Notes under the pieces: generated by a model
What the model was told of the DNA's origin: nothing
What the model saw: only the letters and a program-made list of their open reading frames with translations
The model's database searches: none
Part shown: in pieces, positions 1-5,789 of the stretch
Layout of the letters: every line of letters begins with the position of its first letter
Position numbering within the stretch: the first letter of the stretch is position 1
Translations under genes and position numbers: made by a program
Assembly: GCA_017577925.1 (NCBI GenBank)
Contig: PKQU01000051.1
Coordinates: forward strand, 1 to 10,689
Direction: 5' to 3'
Length of the DNA: 10,689 nt
Origin: Bacillota bacterium
Lineage (GTDB): Bacteria > Bacillota > Bacilli > Calditerricolales > Calditerricolaceae

Positions 1-13
1 GGATTTGGGCGCG

Positions 14-490
14 TCACGAGGCGTCTTCGTTCAAAATGAGCTGATCCCACTCGTCGCTTTCGAGCAGGTCGAGCTGCGCCTGCAGGAGGTTGCGGAAGCG
101 CGTCCGGTACACCGCGGCACGCTTTTTCAGCTCCTCGATCTCCATGGCGATCTGCCGCGATTTGGCCAGGGCCTCGCTGATGATCCGGTCGGCGTTCTTC
201 TCCGCTTCCTTGACGATGAGCTCCGCTTCCTTACGCGCGTTCATCTTCACTTCCTCGGCCGTCTCCTGGGCCACCAGGAGGGACTTGCCCAGGCTCTCCT
301 CGATGTTCGTGAAATGCGCGAGCTTCTCCTCCAACTCACGCACCCTGGCTTCGAGTTCCTTGTTCTCGCGGATCAGGGCCTCGTAATCCTTGATCACCTG
401 GTCGAGGAACTCGTCCACTTCGTCGCAGTCGTACCCGCGGAAGACGCGACTGAATTCCTTGTTGTGAATGTCCAGCGGCGTTAGGGGCAA
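14..490 (-). CDS. divIVA: DivIVA, cell pole and septum placement protein
   Basis: The 158-residue product is a coiled-coil scaffold that binds negatively curved membrane at septa and poles. In Bacillus it recruits MinJ/MinCD and, at sporulation, the RacA chromosome anchor. The N-terminal membrane domain (residues 1-60) opens MPLTPLDIHNKEF and carries the FRGYD loop, with Phe17 and Arg18 where the Bacillus protein inserts into lipid. Coiled coil follows from about residue 30 to 135, including EAEKNADRII and IAMEIEELKK, then the conserved RTRF...AQLDLL segment. The start is TTG at 488-490, chosen because MPLTP is the conserved N-terminus and a GGAGGTG Shine-Dalgarno lies about 9 bases upstream. 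It is the last gene of the ylm group, 76 bases after ylmH, and that gap holds its own promoter signals. The acidic C-terminal tail is short compared with that of B. subtilis. Whether ileS follows, as in Bacillus, cannot be seen. Confidence 0.97.
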   Translation of the reverse strand: MPLTPLDIHNKEFSRVFRGYDCDEVDEFLDQVIKDYEALIRENKELEARVRELEEKLAHFTNIEESLGKSLLVAQETAEEVKMNARKEAELIVKEAEKNADRIISEALAKSRQIAMEIEELKKRAAVYRTRFRNLLQAQLDLLESDEWDQLILNEDAS

Positions 491-508
491 CGCTCGACAC
501 CTCCATCG

Positions 509-518
509 CGAACGTTCG
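509..518. repeat. 10-bp perfect palindrome upstream of divIVA
   Basis: CGAACGTTCG is fully self-complementary. It lies between the candidate promoter and the divIVA Shine-Dalgarno and shares bases with the second Spo0A-like heptamer. It could be an operator half-site arrangement or chance. Confidence 0.4.
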
Positions 519-527
519 ACGGAGAGT

Positions 528-552
528 ATTCGACAGGTTTTGAAAAACTCCT
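528..552 (-). promoter_or_regulatory. Candidate sigma-H promoter of divIVA, overlapping a Spo0A-box heptamer
   Basis: On the minus strand, GCAGGAGTT (554-546), an 11-base spacer and GTCGAATAC (534-526) fit the sigma-H pattern RnAGGAwWW-N11/12-RnnGAATww at all but two positions. TGTCGAA (535-529), an exact Spo0A-box heptamer, overlaps the -10 element. A second near-match, CGTCGAA (521-515), follows in the same orientation with 7 bases between. The match is by eye, so function is inferred. It would give divIVA transcription at sporulation onset independent of ylmC-ylmH. Confidence 0.5.
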
Positions 553-566
553 GCTGTCCTGCCGGT

Positions 567-1343
567 TTAGCAATACTTGGAAATCCGCACCACGAGGCGG
601 CCTTTTCGCGTCGGGCCGCCTACCTCGGCGACGCGAAAACGGCCGAACCCGCGCACCGACACGACATCCCCCTCGCCCAACGTCTCGTCGGGGTCGTCGG
701 CGATGCGCCAGTTCACCTTCACGTCGCCGGCACGGATGCGTTCGACGGCCTTGCCCCGGGAAAGGCGCCACACGGCGGCGACGAGGGCATCCAGGCGCAG
801 CGAGGCGACGGTATGGGTCTTCTCCTCCGTTTCGGGCTCGGGGACGCGCAGGGCCTCGAGGGGGATCGGTTCCACGCGGACGCGCGTCTGGTGAATCCGC
901 GTCAGGTGCTGGGTCACGTAGGGGGCAACGTCTTCCGCCACCAGCACGTGGCAGGTGGCCTCGGTGAGGAGGATGTCGCCGAACACGTCGCGCTTGAGGC
1001 CAAGGGACACGAGCGATCCCAACACGTCGCGATGCGTCAGGCGGACAAACCGCCGATCGGCTTCTACCGCGAGGGCGGCGACGCGAAAGTCGCTCGGCTC
1101 CGGCCACCAGAAATCGGGATGGATCAAGGCCCGTTCGCGCTCCGCTCCGTCGTACCCGCCAAAAAACGAGACGGACACCGGAGTCCGTCCGCCGATGAGG
1201 GTCCGCAGGATCCACTTTTCGCGGGGGTCGAGAAACGGCGTCAGCTTGGGCGTGCGCCGCGCGGCGACCGTCTCTGCCCATTCCAAGCACCGCTCGGCGA
1301 AGGGGCGTTCTTCGGGGCGAAAATGGGAAAGCCGGTCGCTCAT
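567..1343 (-). CDS. ylmH: YlmH/RqcP, S4-domain ribosome quality-control factor
   Basis: The 258-residue RNA-binding protein is of normal length for YlmH. In B. subtilis this protein, also called RqcP, holds the P-site tRNA on stalled 50S subunits so that RqcH can add alanine tails. The N-terminus (MSDRLSHFRPEE, then TPKLTPFLDPRE at 31-42) and the family motif HRDVLGSL..LGLKRDVFGDI at 104-124 are typical. The S4 domain covers about 180-247, with SLRLDALVAAVWRLSR, a gap, then GDVKVNW and GDVVSVRGFGR. The ATG overlaps the TGA of ylmG as ATGA, which implies translational coupling; only a weak Shine-Dalgarno (GGGCGGTG) is visible. Family assignment is secure; the mechanism is transferred from Bacillus. 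Confidence 0.95.
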   Translation of the reverse strand: MSDRLSHFRPEERPFAERCLEWAETVAARRTPKLTPFLDPREKWILRTLIGGRTPVSVSFFGGYDGAERERALIHPDFWWPEPSDFRVAALAVEADRRFVRLTHRDVLGSLVSLGLKRDVFGDILLTEATCHVLVAEDVAPYVTQHLTRIHQTRVRVEPIPLEALRVPEPETEEKTHTVASLRLDALVAAVWRLSRGKAVERIRAGDVKVNWRIADDPDETLGEGDVVSVRGFGRFRVAEVGGPTRKGRLVVRISKYC

Positions 1344-1618
1344 ACCGCACCGCCCAGCAGCAGGTTGAGCACGGTATGCACGCCGATGCGCGCAAAGTAC
1401 AGGGCAAAGACGGCCACAATCGGCGACAGGTCAAACAGGCCGATCGGCGGGATCATCTGCCGGAAGGGGCGGAGGTACGGTTCTACCAACCGGCCCAGCA
1501 GCTCGCCGAGGGGTGTCTCCCGGAGCTGCGGCAGCCACGACATCAGCACATAGGCAAAAATGAGGAACATGTACACCTCAAAGGCGATGTCGACGATCTG
1601 GCGAATGACGTCAGCCAT
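1340..1618 (-). CDS. ylmG: YlmG, YggT-family small membrane protein
   Basis: This 92-residue protein has two hydrophobic segments, about residues 9-30 (VDIAFEVYMFLIFAYVLMSW) and 62-88, separated by the YggT signature VEPYLRPFRQMIPPIGLFDLSPIVA. The family is found near sepF in many bacteria and in plastids, where it has been tied to nucleoid and division-site organisation; the biochemical role is not settled. The ATG at 1616-1618 is chosen over an in-frame GTG at 1630 because TGAGGTGG lies six bases upstream of the ATG. It follows sepF by 24 bases and overlaps ylmH by four. Confidence 0.93.
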   Translation of the reverse strand: MADVIRQIVDIAFEVYMFLIFAYVLMSWLPQLRETPLGELLGRLVEPYLRPFRQMIPPIGLFDLSPIVAVFALYFARIGVHTVLNLLLGGAV

Positions 1619-1642
1619 AAGCCACCTCACAGCATGCGTCGG

Positions 1643-2083
1643 TTATCGTTCCATCTTGTGCGTGTCGGGGAGGGTGATCGTCCCGTGCACCTCCACATTG
1701 TCCGGGGCGCACAGGAAGATCTGCGGCCCGACCTTCTGGATCAGCCCGTCAATCGCGTATACCGTTCCGCTGAGGAAATCGATGATCCGCTTGGCCATCT
1801 CCGGCGTCACCCGGTGCAGGTTGACCACCACCGTGCGGCGGTTGCGCAGATGATCGGCAATCTCCTGGGTTTCCTCATAGGAACGCGGCTCGCAAAGGAT
1901 CACCTGCGCGCCGGCCGAGCGCACGGCGTGCAGGTTTACCACATTCCCCCGGCCCCGAACCGGCCGCGACACCACGGCGGGCGTTTCCTCTTCCTCTGCT
2001 TCCTCCTGGGTGATCAGGACGCGTTCCTCGGTCACCTCGTCCTGCAGCCCAAAAAACCCCATCAACCGGTTCATCATACCCAT
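1643..2083 (-). CDS. sepF: SepF, FtsZ-bundling membrane anchor
   Basis: SepF (146 residues) tethers FtsZ to the membrane and forms rings that shape the septum, partly redundantly with FtsA. The N-terminal MGMMNRLMGFFGLQDE is an amphipathic membrane-binding helix. A charged, acidic linker (about 14-45) follows. The SepF core runs from about 48 to 135, from NVVNLHAVRS through VVVNLHRVTPEMAKRIIDFLSG to GTVYAIDGLIQKVGPQIFLCAP. The first of several ATGs is used because it matches the Bacillus N-terminus and follows GGAGGGGTGA at a suitable distance. It starts six bases after the ylmE stop, which fits a single operon. Confidence 0.96.
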   Translation of the reverse strand: MGMMNRLMGFFGLQDEVTEERVLITQEEAEEEETPAVVSRPVRGRGNVVNLHAVRSAGAQVILCEPRSYEETQEIADHLRNRRTVVVNLHRVTPEMAKRIIDFLSGTVYAIDGLIQKVGPQIFLCAPDNVEVHGTITLPDTHKMER

Positions 2084-2089
2084 CGTTCG

Positions 2090-2815
2090 TCACCCCTCCT
2101 CCTTCTGCCCCGGTTCGCCCGCGGGCGTCCCCGGATCCGGCTTGTACAAAAGCGAGCCGATACGTACAAAGGTAGCCCCTTCTTCCACCGCCACCTCAAA
2201 ATCGCCGGACATGCCCATCGACAGGTGCACCGGATCGACGCCCGGGATGCCCTGGTCGCGCAGAGCGTCCCGCAACTCGCGCAGCGCACGGAACACCGGA
2301 CGGGCCTCTTCCGGATCGTCAACGATCGGCGCCATCGTCATCAGGCCGACCACGCGCAGGCGCGACAGCTTGGCCACCTCGCGGGCAAACTCGACCAGCT
2401 CGTCGGGGTGAACGCCGGCCTTGGTGGCCTCACCCGACACGTTCACCTGCAAAAAGCAGCGCACGACGGTATCCTTTTGCCGCGCCCGTTTCTCCAATTC
2501 TTCCGCAAGCGTCATGCGGTCGAGGGAGTGGATATAGGCGAAACGTCCAACGACGTCCTTGACCTTGTTCGTCTGCAGGCGGCCAATAAAGTGCCACACG
2601 CCGCGCCCGCCGAGGGCTTCCCATTTCGGCACCGCGTCCTGAACGCGGTTTTCGCCGACATCGGTCACCCCGGCATCGAGCAGCGCGCGCACCGTTTCGG
2701 CGTCGACGTATTTCGTGACGGCCACCAGGGTAACCTCGTCCTCGCGGCGACCGCTGCGCCGGCATGCCTCCTGGATGCGGCGCTTGACGGCCGCAAGCCG
2801 TTCGGCTAGGGTCAC
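2090..2815 (-). CDS. ylmE: YlmE, YggS/PROSC-family PLP-binding protein
   Basis: The 241-residue protein is a single-domain, PLP-carrying TIM barrel that keeps free pyridoxal phosphate and some amino-acid pools in balance; no catalytic turnover is established for the family. PLP would attach to Lys35 in VAVTKYV. Other family blocks are GENRVQD at 54-60, WHFIGRLQTNK at 74-84, LMTMAPIVDD at 158-167, and the phosphate-binding MGMSGDFEVAVEEGATFVRIGS at 200-221. The start is a GTG preceded by GAGGTGA eight bases upstream; it gives the same distance to the EAC motif as in B. subtilis. An upstream ATG at 2890 overlaps pgeF by 13 bases but has no Shine-Dalgarno. The tail after residue 227 (Pro/Gly/Glu-rich) is slightly longer than usual. 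Confidence 0.93.
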   Translation of the reverse strand: MTLAERLAAVKRRIQEACRRSGRREDEVTLVAVTKYVDAETVRALLDAGVTDVGENRVQDAVPKWEALGGRGVWHFIGRLQTNKVKDVVGRFAYIHSLDRMTLAEELEKRARQKDTVVRCFLQVNVSGEATKAGVHPDELVEFAREVAKLSRLRVVGLMTMAPIVDDPEEARPVFRALRELRDALRDQGIPGVDPVHLSMGMSGDFEVAVEEGATFVRIGSLLYKPDPGTPAGEPGQKEEG

Positions 2816-2877
2816 ACCGTTCACCTCGCACGGGATTTCGCGCGATGGAATCTCTTCCGTGAACCGTTCAGAGGCGG

Positions 2878-3690
2878 TTATCCGGTCCATGCCACAAACG
2901 CGGCCATGCGCCCGGCGCGCCCCTTTTCCGCACGATGGGAAAAGAAGCGGCCTGTCGCACACGACGTGCACACAGACGTGACTTCGATGTTTTCCGGCAA
3001 AATTCCTGCTCGTTCGCACAACTTTTGGTTCGCCCGGCGCAAATCGAGCCAGTAACGGCCCCCGCCTTTGGCGGTGAGCACCCCGGCGGGGACATCGTCG
3101 CCAAAGGTTGTCCGCAGCGCAGCGGCCACCCGCTCGTCCACTTCGTAGCAACACGGACCGATCGACGGTCCGATGGCCACGCGGAGATCCCGGGGCCGCG
3201 TGCCGTAGTGGACGGCCAGGCTGCGCACCATTTCCCCGGCCACGTCCAGCACCGTGCCGCGCCATCCGGCATGGGCAATACCAATCACCCGCCGGACCGG
3301 ATCCAGGAAGAAAAGCGGCACGCAGTCCGCAAAAAACGCGGCCAGCAGGACATTCGGGACGTCGGTGTGCATTCCGTCGGTGGCGGGGAACGCCGTCTCG
3401 CGTGCCAGGCGTCCGCGCCCCCGATCCTGCGCCGTGACGCGGACGATGCGATTGCCGTGCACCTGCTCGGCACAGGTAAACGCCTCCGGCGGCAAGCCGA
3501 GCACCCGGCACAGGGCCTCCCGCCGGGCCACCACGCGTTGCGGGTCGTCGTCTACGTGCAGGGCGAGGTTGAAGGGTTCCGGCCCGCCGTCCGGATCCAC
3601 GCGCGACGTCATGCCGGCCACAACGGGATAGGCCTGTTCCCATGCTGCAAGGCGAAAGAGTCCGTTTTCCTGCCACACAAAGGGTTCCAT
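2878..3690 (-). CDS. pgeF: PgeF/YlmD, multicopper-like purine nucleoside phosphorylase family protein
   Basis: The 270-residue protein belongs to the YfiH/LACC1 (DUF152) family. Members are described as adenosine deaminase/purine nucleoside phosphorylases or polyphenol oxidases, and the E. coli member has been linked to peptidoglycan editing. Metal-binding residues are visible: His78 in EQVHGN, Cys123 in FADCVPLFF and His140 in AHAGWRG. Also present are FNLALHVDDD at 40-49, DGMHTD at 105-110, GPSIGPCCYEV at 174-184, and the terminal CTSC...FFSHR....GRM block. The ATG at 3688-3690 follows GGGTGG; an upstream ATG (3714) would lie inside the ribosome-binding stretch and is rejected. It lies between ylmC and ylmE, as in Bacillus. 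The physiological substrate here cannot be read from sequence. Confidence 0.93.
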   Translation of the reverse strand: MEPFVWQENGLFRLAAWEQAYPVVAGMTSRVDPDGGPEPFNLALHVDDDPQRVVARREALCRVLGLPPEAFTCAEQVHGNRIVRVTAQDRGRGRLARETAFPATDGMHTDVPNVLLAAFFADCVPLFFLDPVRRVIGIAHAGWRGTVLDVAGEMVRSLAVHYGTRPRDLRVAIGPSIGPCCYEVDERVAAALRTTFGDDVPAGVLTAKGGGRYWLDLRRANQKLCERAGILPENIEVTSVCTSCATGRFFSHRAEKGRAGRMAAFVAWTG

Positions 3691-3709
3691 GGTCCCGCCA
3701 CCCCCCTTC

Positions 3710-3718
3710 ATTTTACCA
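3710..3718 (-). promoter_or_regulatory. Possible extended -10 promoter element upstream of pgeF
   Basis: The minus strand reads TGGTAAAAT, an extended -10 (TGn plus TAAAAT, five of six matches to TATAAT), about 20 bases before the pgeF ATG. No good -35 is found at 16-18 bases. The transcript leader would be short but would still contain the GGGGGG/GGTGG ribosome-binding stretch. Confidence 0.3.
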
Positions 3719-3803
3719 CACCCGCATGGCACGGCGCGGGAAGCGGTTGCACGCACGCCGACACCCCCGCGTCGCGGATCCTCCGGGGCGGGGGACATGG
3801 CCG

Positions 3804-4088
3804 CTACCCCTCTTCCTCGGGGGAACGGCGAATCGGTTTCTCCTCATACCCGCTGTCCAGGCGCACCAAGATGACGTCCTTGCCGATCTTCACAATGTTT
3901 CGCCAGGGGATGACGTACTCGTTACCACCTCCCCCCCAGAGGCCAAATCGCCTGCCCCCGCTCGGTACGATAATCGCCTGCACCCGCCCGCTGACCACAT
4001 CCAGCTCTAGATCGTGGACCTGGCCGAGGCGCCGGCCGTCGCTGACGTTGACCACGTCCTTGGTCTGAAATTCCGACGCCTTGAGCAC
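3804..4088 (-). CDS. ylmC: YlmC/YmxH-family PRC-barrel protein
   Basis: This 94-residue protein is a single PRC-barrel-like fold of the YlmC/YmxH sporulation-associated family. Its molecular role is not established. Conserved blocks are SEFQTKDVVNVSDGRRLG (5-22), DLELDVVSGRVQAIIVPSG (26-44) and EYVIPWRNIVKIGKDVILVRL (57-77), all very close to B. subtilis YlmC. The central loop GLWGGGGNE is glycine-rich. A GTG at 4086-4088 is chosen as start because AAGGGGGG lies six bases upstream and it matches the family N-terminus; a GTG at 4109 in the same frame would add MGEGGPT and precedes the Shine-Dalgarno. It is the first gene after the sigG terminator, so it needs its own promoter. The C-terminal tail (79-94) is charged and probably unstructured. 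Confidence 0.9.
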   Translation of the reverse strand: MLKASEFQTKDVVNVSDGRRLGQVHDLELDVVSGRVQAIIVPSGGRRFGLWGGGGNEYVIPWRNIVKIGKDVILVRLDSGYEEKPIRRSPEEEG

Positions 4089-4120
4089 GGTAGGCCCCCC
4101 TTCTCCCACGCTGTCCCTTC

Positions 4121-4126
4121 AGTATA
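4121..4126 (-). promoter_or_regulatory. Possible -10 element upstream of ylmC
   Basis: The 133-base gap between sigG and ylmC holds the sigG terminator and then CATATACT on the minus strand. TATACT matches a sigma-A -10 at five of six bases, and CATATACT also resembles the sigma-E -10 pattern CATACAnT. No convincing -35 is present at 16-18 bases. The element is proposed mainly because ylmC must start a new transcript after the terminator. Confidence 0.28.
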
Positions 4127-4175
4127 TGTGGCGGAGGCGCCGGAATTGATCGCGGAAATCACGCGTGCACTCCTG

Positions 4176-4209
4176 CAAAAAACAAAATCCGCACCCGGAG
4201 GCGGTGCGG
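4176..4209 (-). terminator. Intrinsic terminator after sigG
   Basis: On the minus strand, CCGCACC and GGTGCGG form a perfect 7-bp stem (4209-4203 with 4195-4189) with a 7-base loop. ATTTTGTTTTTT follows. The hairpin begins 12 bases after the sigG stop codon. It would separate the spoIIG/sigG unit from ylmC-divIVA. Confidence 0.85.
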
Positions 4210-4221
4210 TAGGAGGCATTA

Positions 4222-4998
4222 TCAGTTCACGTATTTTTGCATTTGGGCGATGGCCGCTTTCTCCAGGCGTGACACCTGGGCCTGGGAGATGCCGATCTCT
4301 TCGGCCACCTCCATCTGGGTCTTGCCTTCGAAAAAGCGCATCGACACGATCAGCTGTTCCCGTTTGCTCAGTCGGCTCATCGCTTCGTGGAGGGCGATCT
4401 CCTCGACCCAGTGGACTTCCCTGTGCCGTTCGTCGCGGATCTGGTCCATCACGTAGATGGGATCGCCCCCATCCTGGTAGATGGGTTCGAAGAGGGAAAC
4501 GGGATCCTGAATGGCGTCCAGGGCATAGAGCACTTCCTCCGGCGACACACCCAGCACATCAGCAATTTCCTGGATCGACGGTTCGCGGGAGTGCTTGTTC
4601 GTCAGCTGGTCGCGCACCTGCAGCGCCTTGTAGGCAATGTCGCGCAGCGAGCGTGAGACCCGGATCGGGGTGTTGTCGCGGAGGTAGCGGCGGATCTCAC
4701 CGACAATCATCGGCACGGCGTAGGTGGAAAACTTGACGTTTTGGGAAAGGTCGAAGTTGTCAATCGCTTTCATCAACCCGATGCACCCGACCTGAAACAG
4801 GTCGTCCACACATTCGCCGCGGTTGTTGAACCGTTGGATCACACTGAGAACCAGCCGCAGGTTGCCGTTGATCAGCTTTTCCCGCGCCGACTCGTCTCCG
4901 CTTTGCAGCTCGCGAAACAGCTTGCGCATCTCCTCGTTCGTCAGGACCGGCAACGTCGAGGTTTCCACACCGCAGATTTCCACCTTGTTTCGACTCAA
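4222..4998 (-). CDS. sigG: RNA polymerase sigma-G, late forespore sigma factor
   Basis: Sigma-G (258 residues) directs late forespore genes such as those for small acid-soluble spore proteins and germination proteins. The sequence is nearly superimposable on B. subtilis SigG: MSRNKVEICGVETS at the N-terminus, region 2 at about 36-107 (REKLINGNLRLV, DLFQVGCIGLMKAIDNFD, FSTYAVPMIVGEIRRYLRD), region 3 at 112-190, and region 4 with the helix-turn-helix TQMEVAEEIGISQAQVSRLE at 227-246. Asn44 corresponds to Bacillus Asn45, the residue reported to allow binding by the anti-sigma factor CsfB/Gin. The start is TTG at 4996-4998, matching the family N-terminus, with GGGAGGG nine bases upstream; a TTG at 5016 overlaps that Shine-Dalgarno and is rejected. 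It lies 68 bases after sigE, behind a forespore-type promoter and a masking hairpin, and ends in a terminator. Confidence 0.96.
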   Translation of the reverse strand: MSRNKVEICGVETSTLPVLTNEEMRKLFRELQSGDESAREKLINGNLRLVLSVIQRFNNRGECVDDLFQVGCIGLMKAIDNFDLSQNVKFSTYAVPMIVGEIRRYLRDNTPIRVSRSLRDIAYKALQVRDQLTNKHSREPSIQEIADVLGVSPEEVLYALDAIQDPVSLFEPIYQDGGDPIYVMDQIRDERHREVHWVEEIALHEAMSRLSKREQLIVSMRFFEGKTQMEVAEEIGISQAQVSRLEKAAIAQMQKYVN

Positions 4999-5003
4999 CG
5001 CGC

Positions 5004-5057
5004 GTTTCCCTCCCAAAGCGGAGCGTTACTGGACAGTATCCCCGCGGGGAGGGAAAC
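5004..5057 (-). promoter_or_regulatory. Leader inverted repeat masking the sigG ribosome-binding site
   Basis: The minus-strand sequences GTTTCCCTCCC (5057-5047) and GGGAGGGAAAC (5014-5004) are perfect 11-bp complements with a 32-base loop. The 3' arm contains the sigG Shine-Dalgarno GGGAGGG. Any mRNA arriving from sigE can fold and hide it. A transcript started at the forespore promoter inside the loop lacks the 5' arm and leaves it open. There is no T-tract, so this is not an intrinsic terminator. Confidence 0.7.
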
Positions 5058-5062
5058 TATGC
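5034..5062 (-). promoter_or_regulatory. Candidate sigma-F/sigma-G promoter of sigG
   Basis: On the minus strand, GCATA (5062-5058) fits the forespore -35 GYATA. GGGGATACTG (5043-5034) fits the sigma-F -10 GGnnAnAnTR at every fixed position. The spacer is 14 bases, close to the roughly 15 usual for this class. Transcription would begin near 5027, giving a leader of about 28 bases. In B. subtilis sigG is known to have its own sigma-F promoter at the same place. Confidence 0.6.
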
Positions 5063-5066
5063 GTCC

Positions 5067-5789
5067 TCACATCATCTTGTTGAACTCCTTGCGCAGCCGC
5101 TTCAGGATGCGCTTTTCCAGGCGCGAGATGTACGACTGCGAAATTCCGAGCAGGTCGGCGACATCCTTTTGCGTCATCTCTTCGCCGCCGCGCAGCCCGA
5201 ACCGCAGTTCCATGATCAGCCGCTCCCGCTCGCTGAGCTTCTCGAGGGCCTGTTTGAGCAGGGTGCGGTCCACCTTTTCCTCAACGTTGCGGTAGATGGC
5301 GTCGCTGTCGGTGCCAAGTACATCGGACAGGAGGAGTTCGTTGCCGTCCCAGTCGACGTTGAGGGGCTCGTCGATGGACACCTCGTAGCGCACCTTGTTG
5401 TTGCGGCGGAGGAACATCAGGATCTCGTTCTCAATGCACCGCGACGCGTAGGTCGCCAATTTGATCCGCTTCTCCGGATCAAAGGTGTTGACCGCTTTGA
5501 TCAGGCCGATCGTGCCGATGCTGATCAGGTCCTCGATATGGATGCCCGTGTTTTCAAACTTGCGGGCGATGTACACCACCAGGCGCAGGTTGCGCTCGAT
5601 GAGCATAGACCGCACGGCGGGATCGCCGCTCGGCAGGCGCTGCAGCAGGGCCTCCTCTTCCTCCCTTGTCAGCGGAGGCGGCAGGACATCGTGTCCCCCG
5701 ATGTAGTACACCTCGTCGGATCGCAAACCGAACCGGAGCAGCAGACGGAGCCACCACAGCCGGAGGCTCAAGCGGAATCGGGCGAACAT
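5067..5789 (-). CDS. sigE: Pro-sigma-E, mother-cell sigma factor precursor
   Basis: The 240-residue inactive precursor of sigma-E associates with the membrane through its pro-sequence and directs early mother-cell genes once SpoIIGA cleaves it. The pro-sequence is the amphipathic MFARFRLSLRLWWLRLLLRFGLRSDEVY. By alignment with B. subtilis, cleavage falls between Tyr28 and Tyr29 in DEVYYIGG. Region 2 (about 57-130) includes NLRLVVYIARKFENTG, EDLISIGTIGLIKAVNTFD and TYASRCIENEILMFLRRNNK; region 4 (about 178-235) holds the helix-turn-helix TQKDVADLLGISQSYISRLE at 206-225. The ATG is preceded by AAAGGAGGA at six bases. An upstream in-frame extension to 5882 lies inside spoIIGA, and the family does not support it. 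It overlaps spoIIGA by 22 bases, so substrate and protease are translated from one message. Confidence 0.97.
   Translation of the reverse strand: MFARFRLSLRLWWLRLLLRFGLRSDEVYYIGGHDVLPPPLTREEEEALLQRLPSGDPAVRSMLIERNLRLVVYIARKFENTGIHIEDLISIGTIGLIKAVNTFDPEKRIKLATYASRCIENEILMFLRRNNKVRYEVSIDEPLNVDWDGNELLLSDVLGTDSDAIYRNVEEKVDRTLLKQALEKLSERERLIMELRFGLRGGEEMTQKDVADLLGISQSYISRLEKRILKRLRKEFNKMM

Noticed and set aside
468..1553. 361-codon open frame on the plus strand, antisense to ylmH and ylmG
   Set aside because: It mirrors the strong third-position G/C bias of the real genes on the other strand, has no recognisable family or ribosome-binding site, and covers two well-identified genes.
1376..2809. 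477-codon open frame on the plus strand across sepF and ylmE
   Set aside because: It is antisense to two clear genes, rich in His, Arg and Gln as expected from a reversed GC-rich frame, and shows no domain.
2090..3676. 528-codon minus-strand frame reading through most of pgeF into ylmE as one protein
   Set aside because: Only the last 241 codons are YlmE. The earlier part is an alternative frame of pgeF without protein-like features, and a GTG with a good Shine-Dalgarno starts ylmE at 2815.
3764..3794. 7-bp GC stem (CCCCCGC/GCGGGGG) between ylmC and pgeF, considered as a terminator
   Set aside because: The loop is 17 bases and no T-tract follows on the minus strand, so it does not meet the form of an intrinsic terminator.
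2935..4068. 377-codon plus-strand frame antisense to pgeF and ylmC
   Set aside because: Composition is that of a shadow frame, and both covered genes are firmly identified on the minus strand.
5004..5057. sigG leader inverted repeat considered as a terminator between sigE and sigG
   Set aside because: No T-run follows the 3' arm and the arm contains the sigG Shine-Dalgarno, so masking of translation explains it better.
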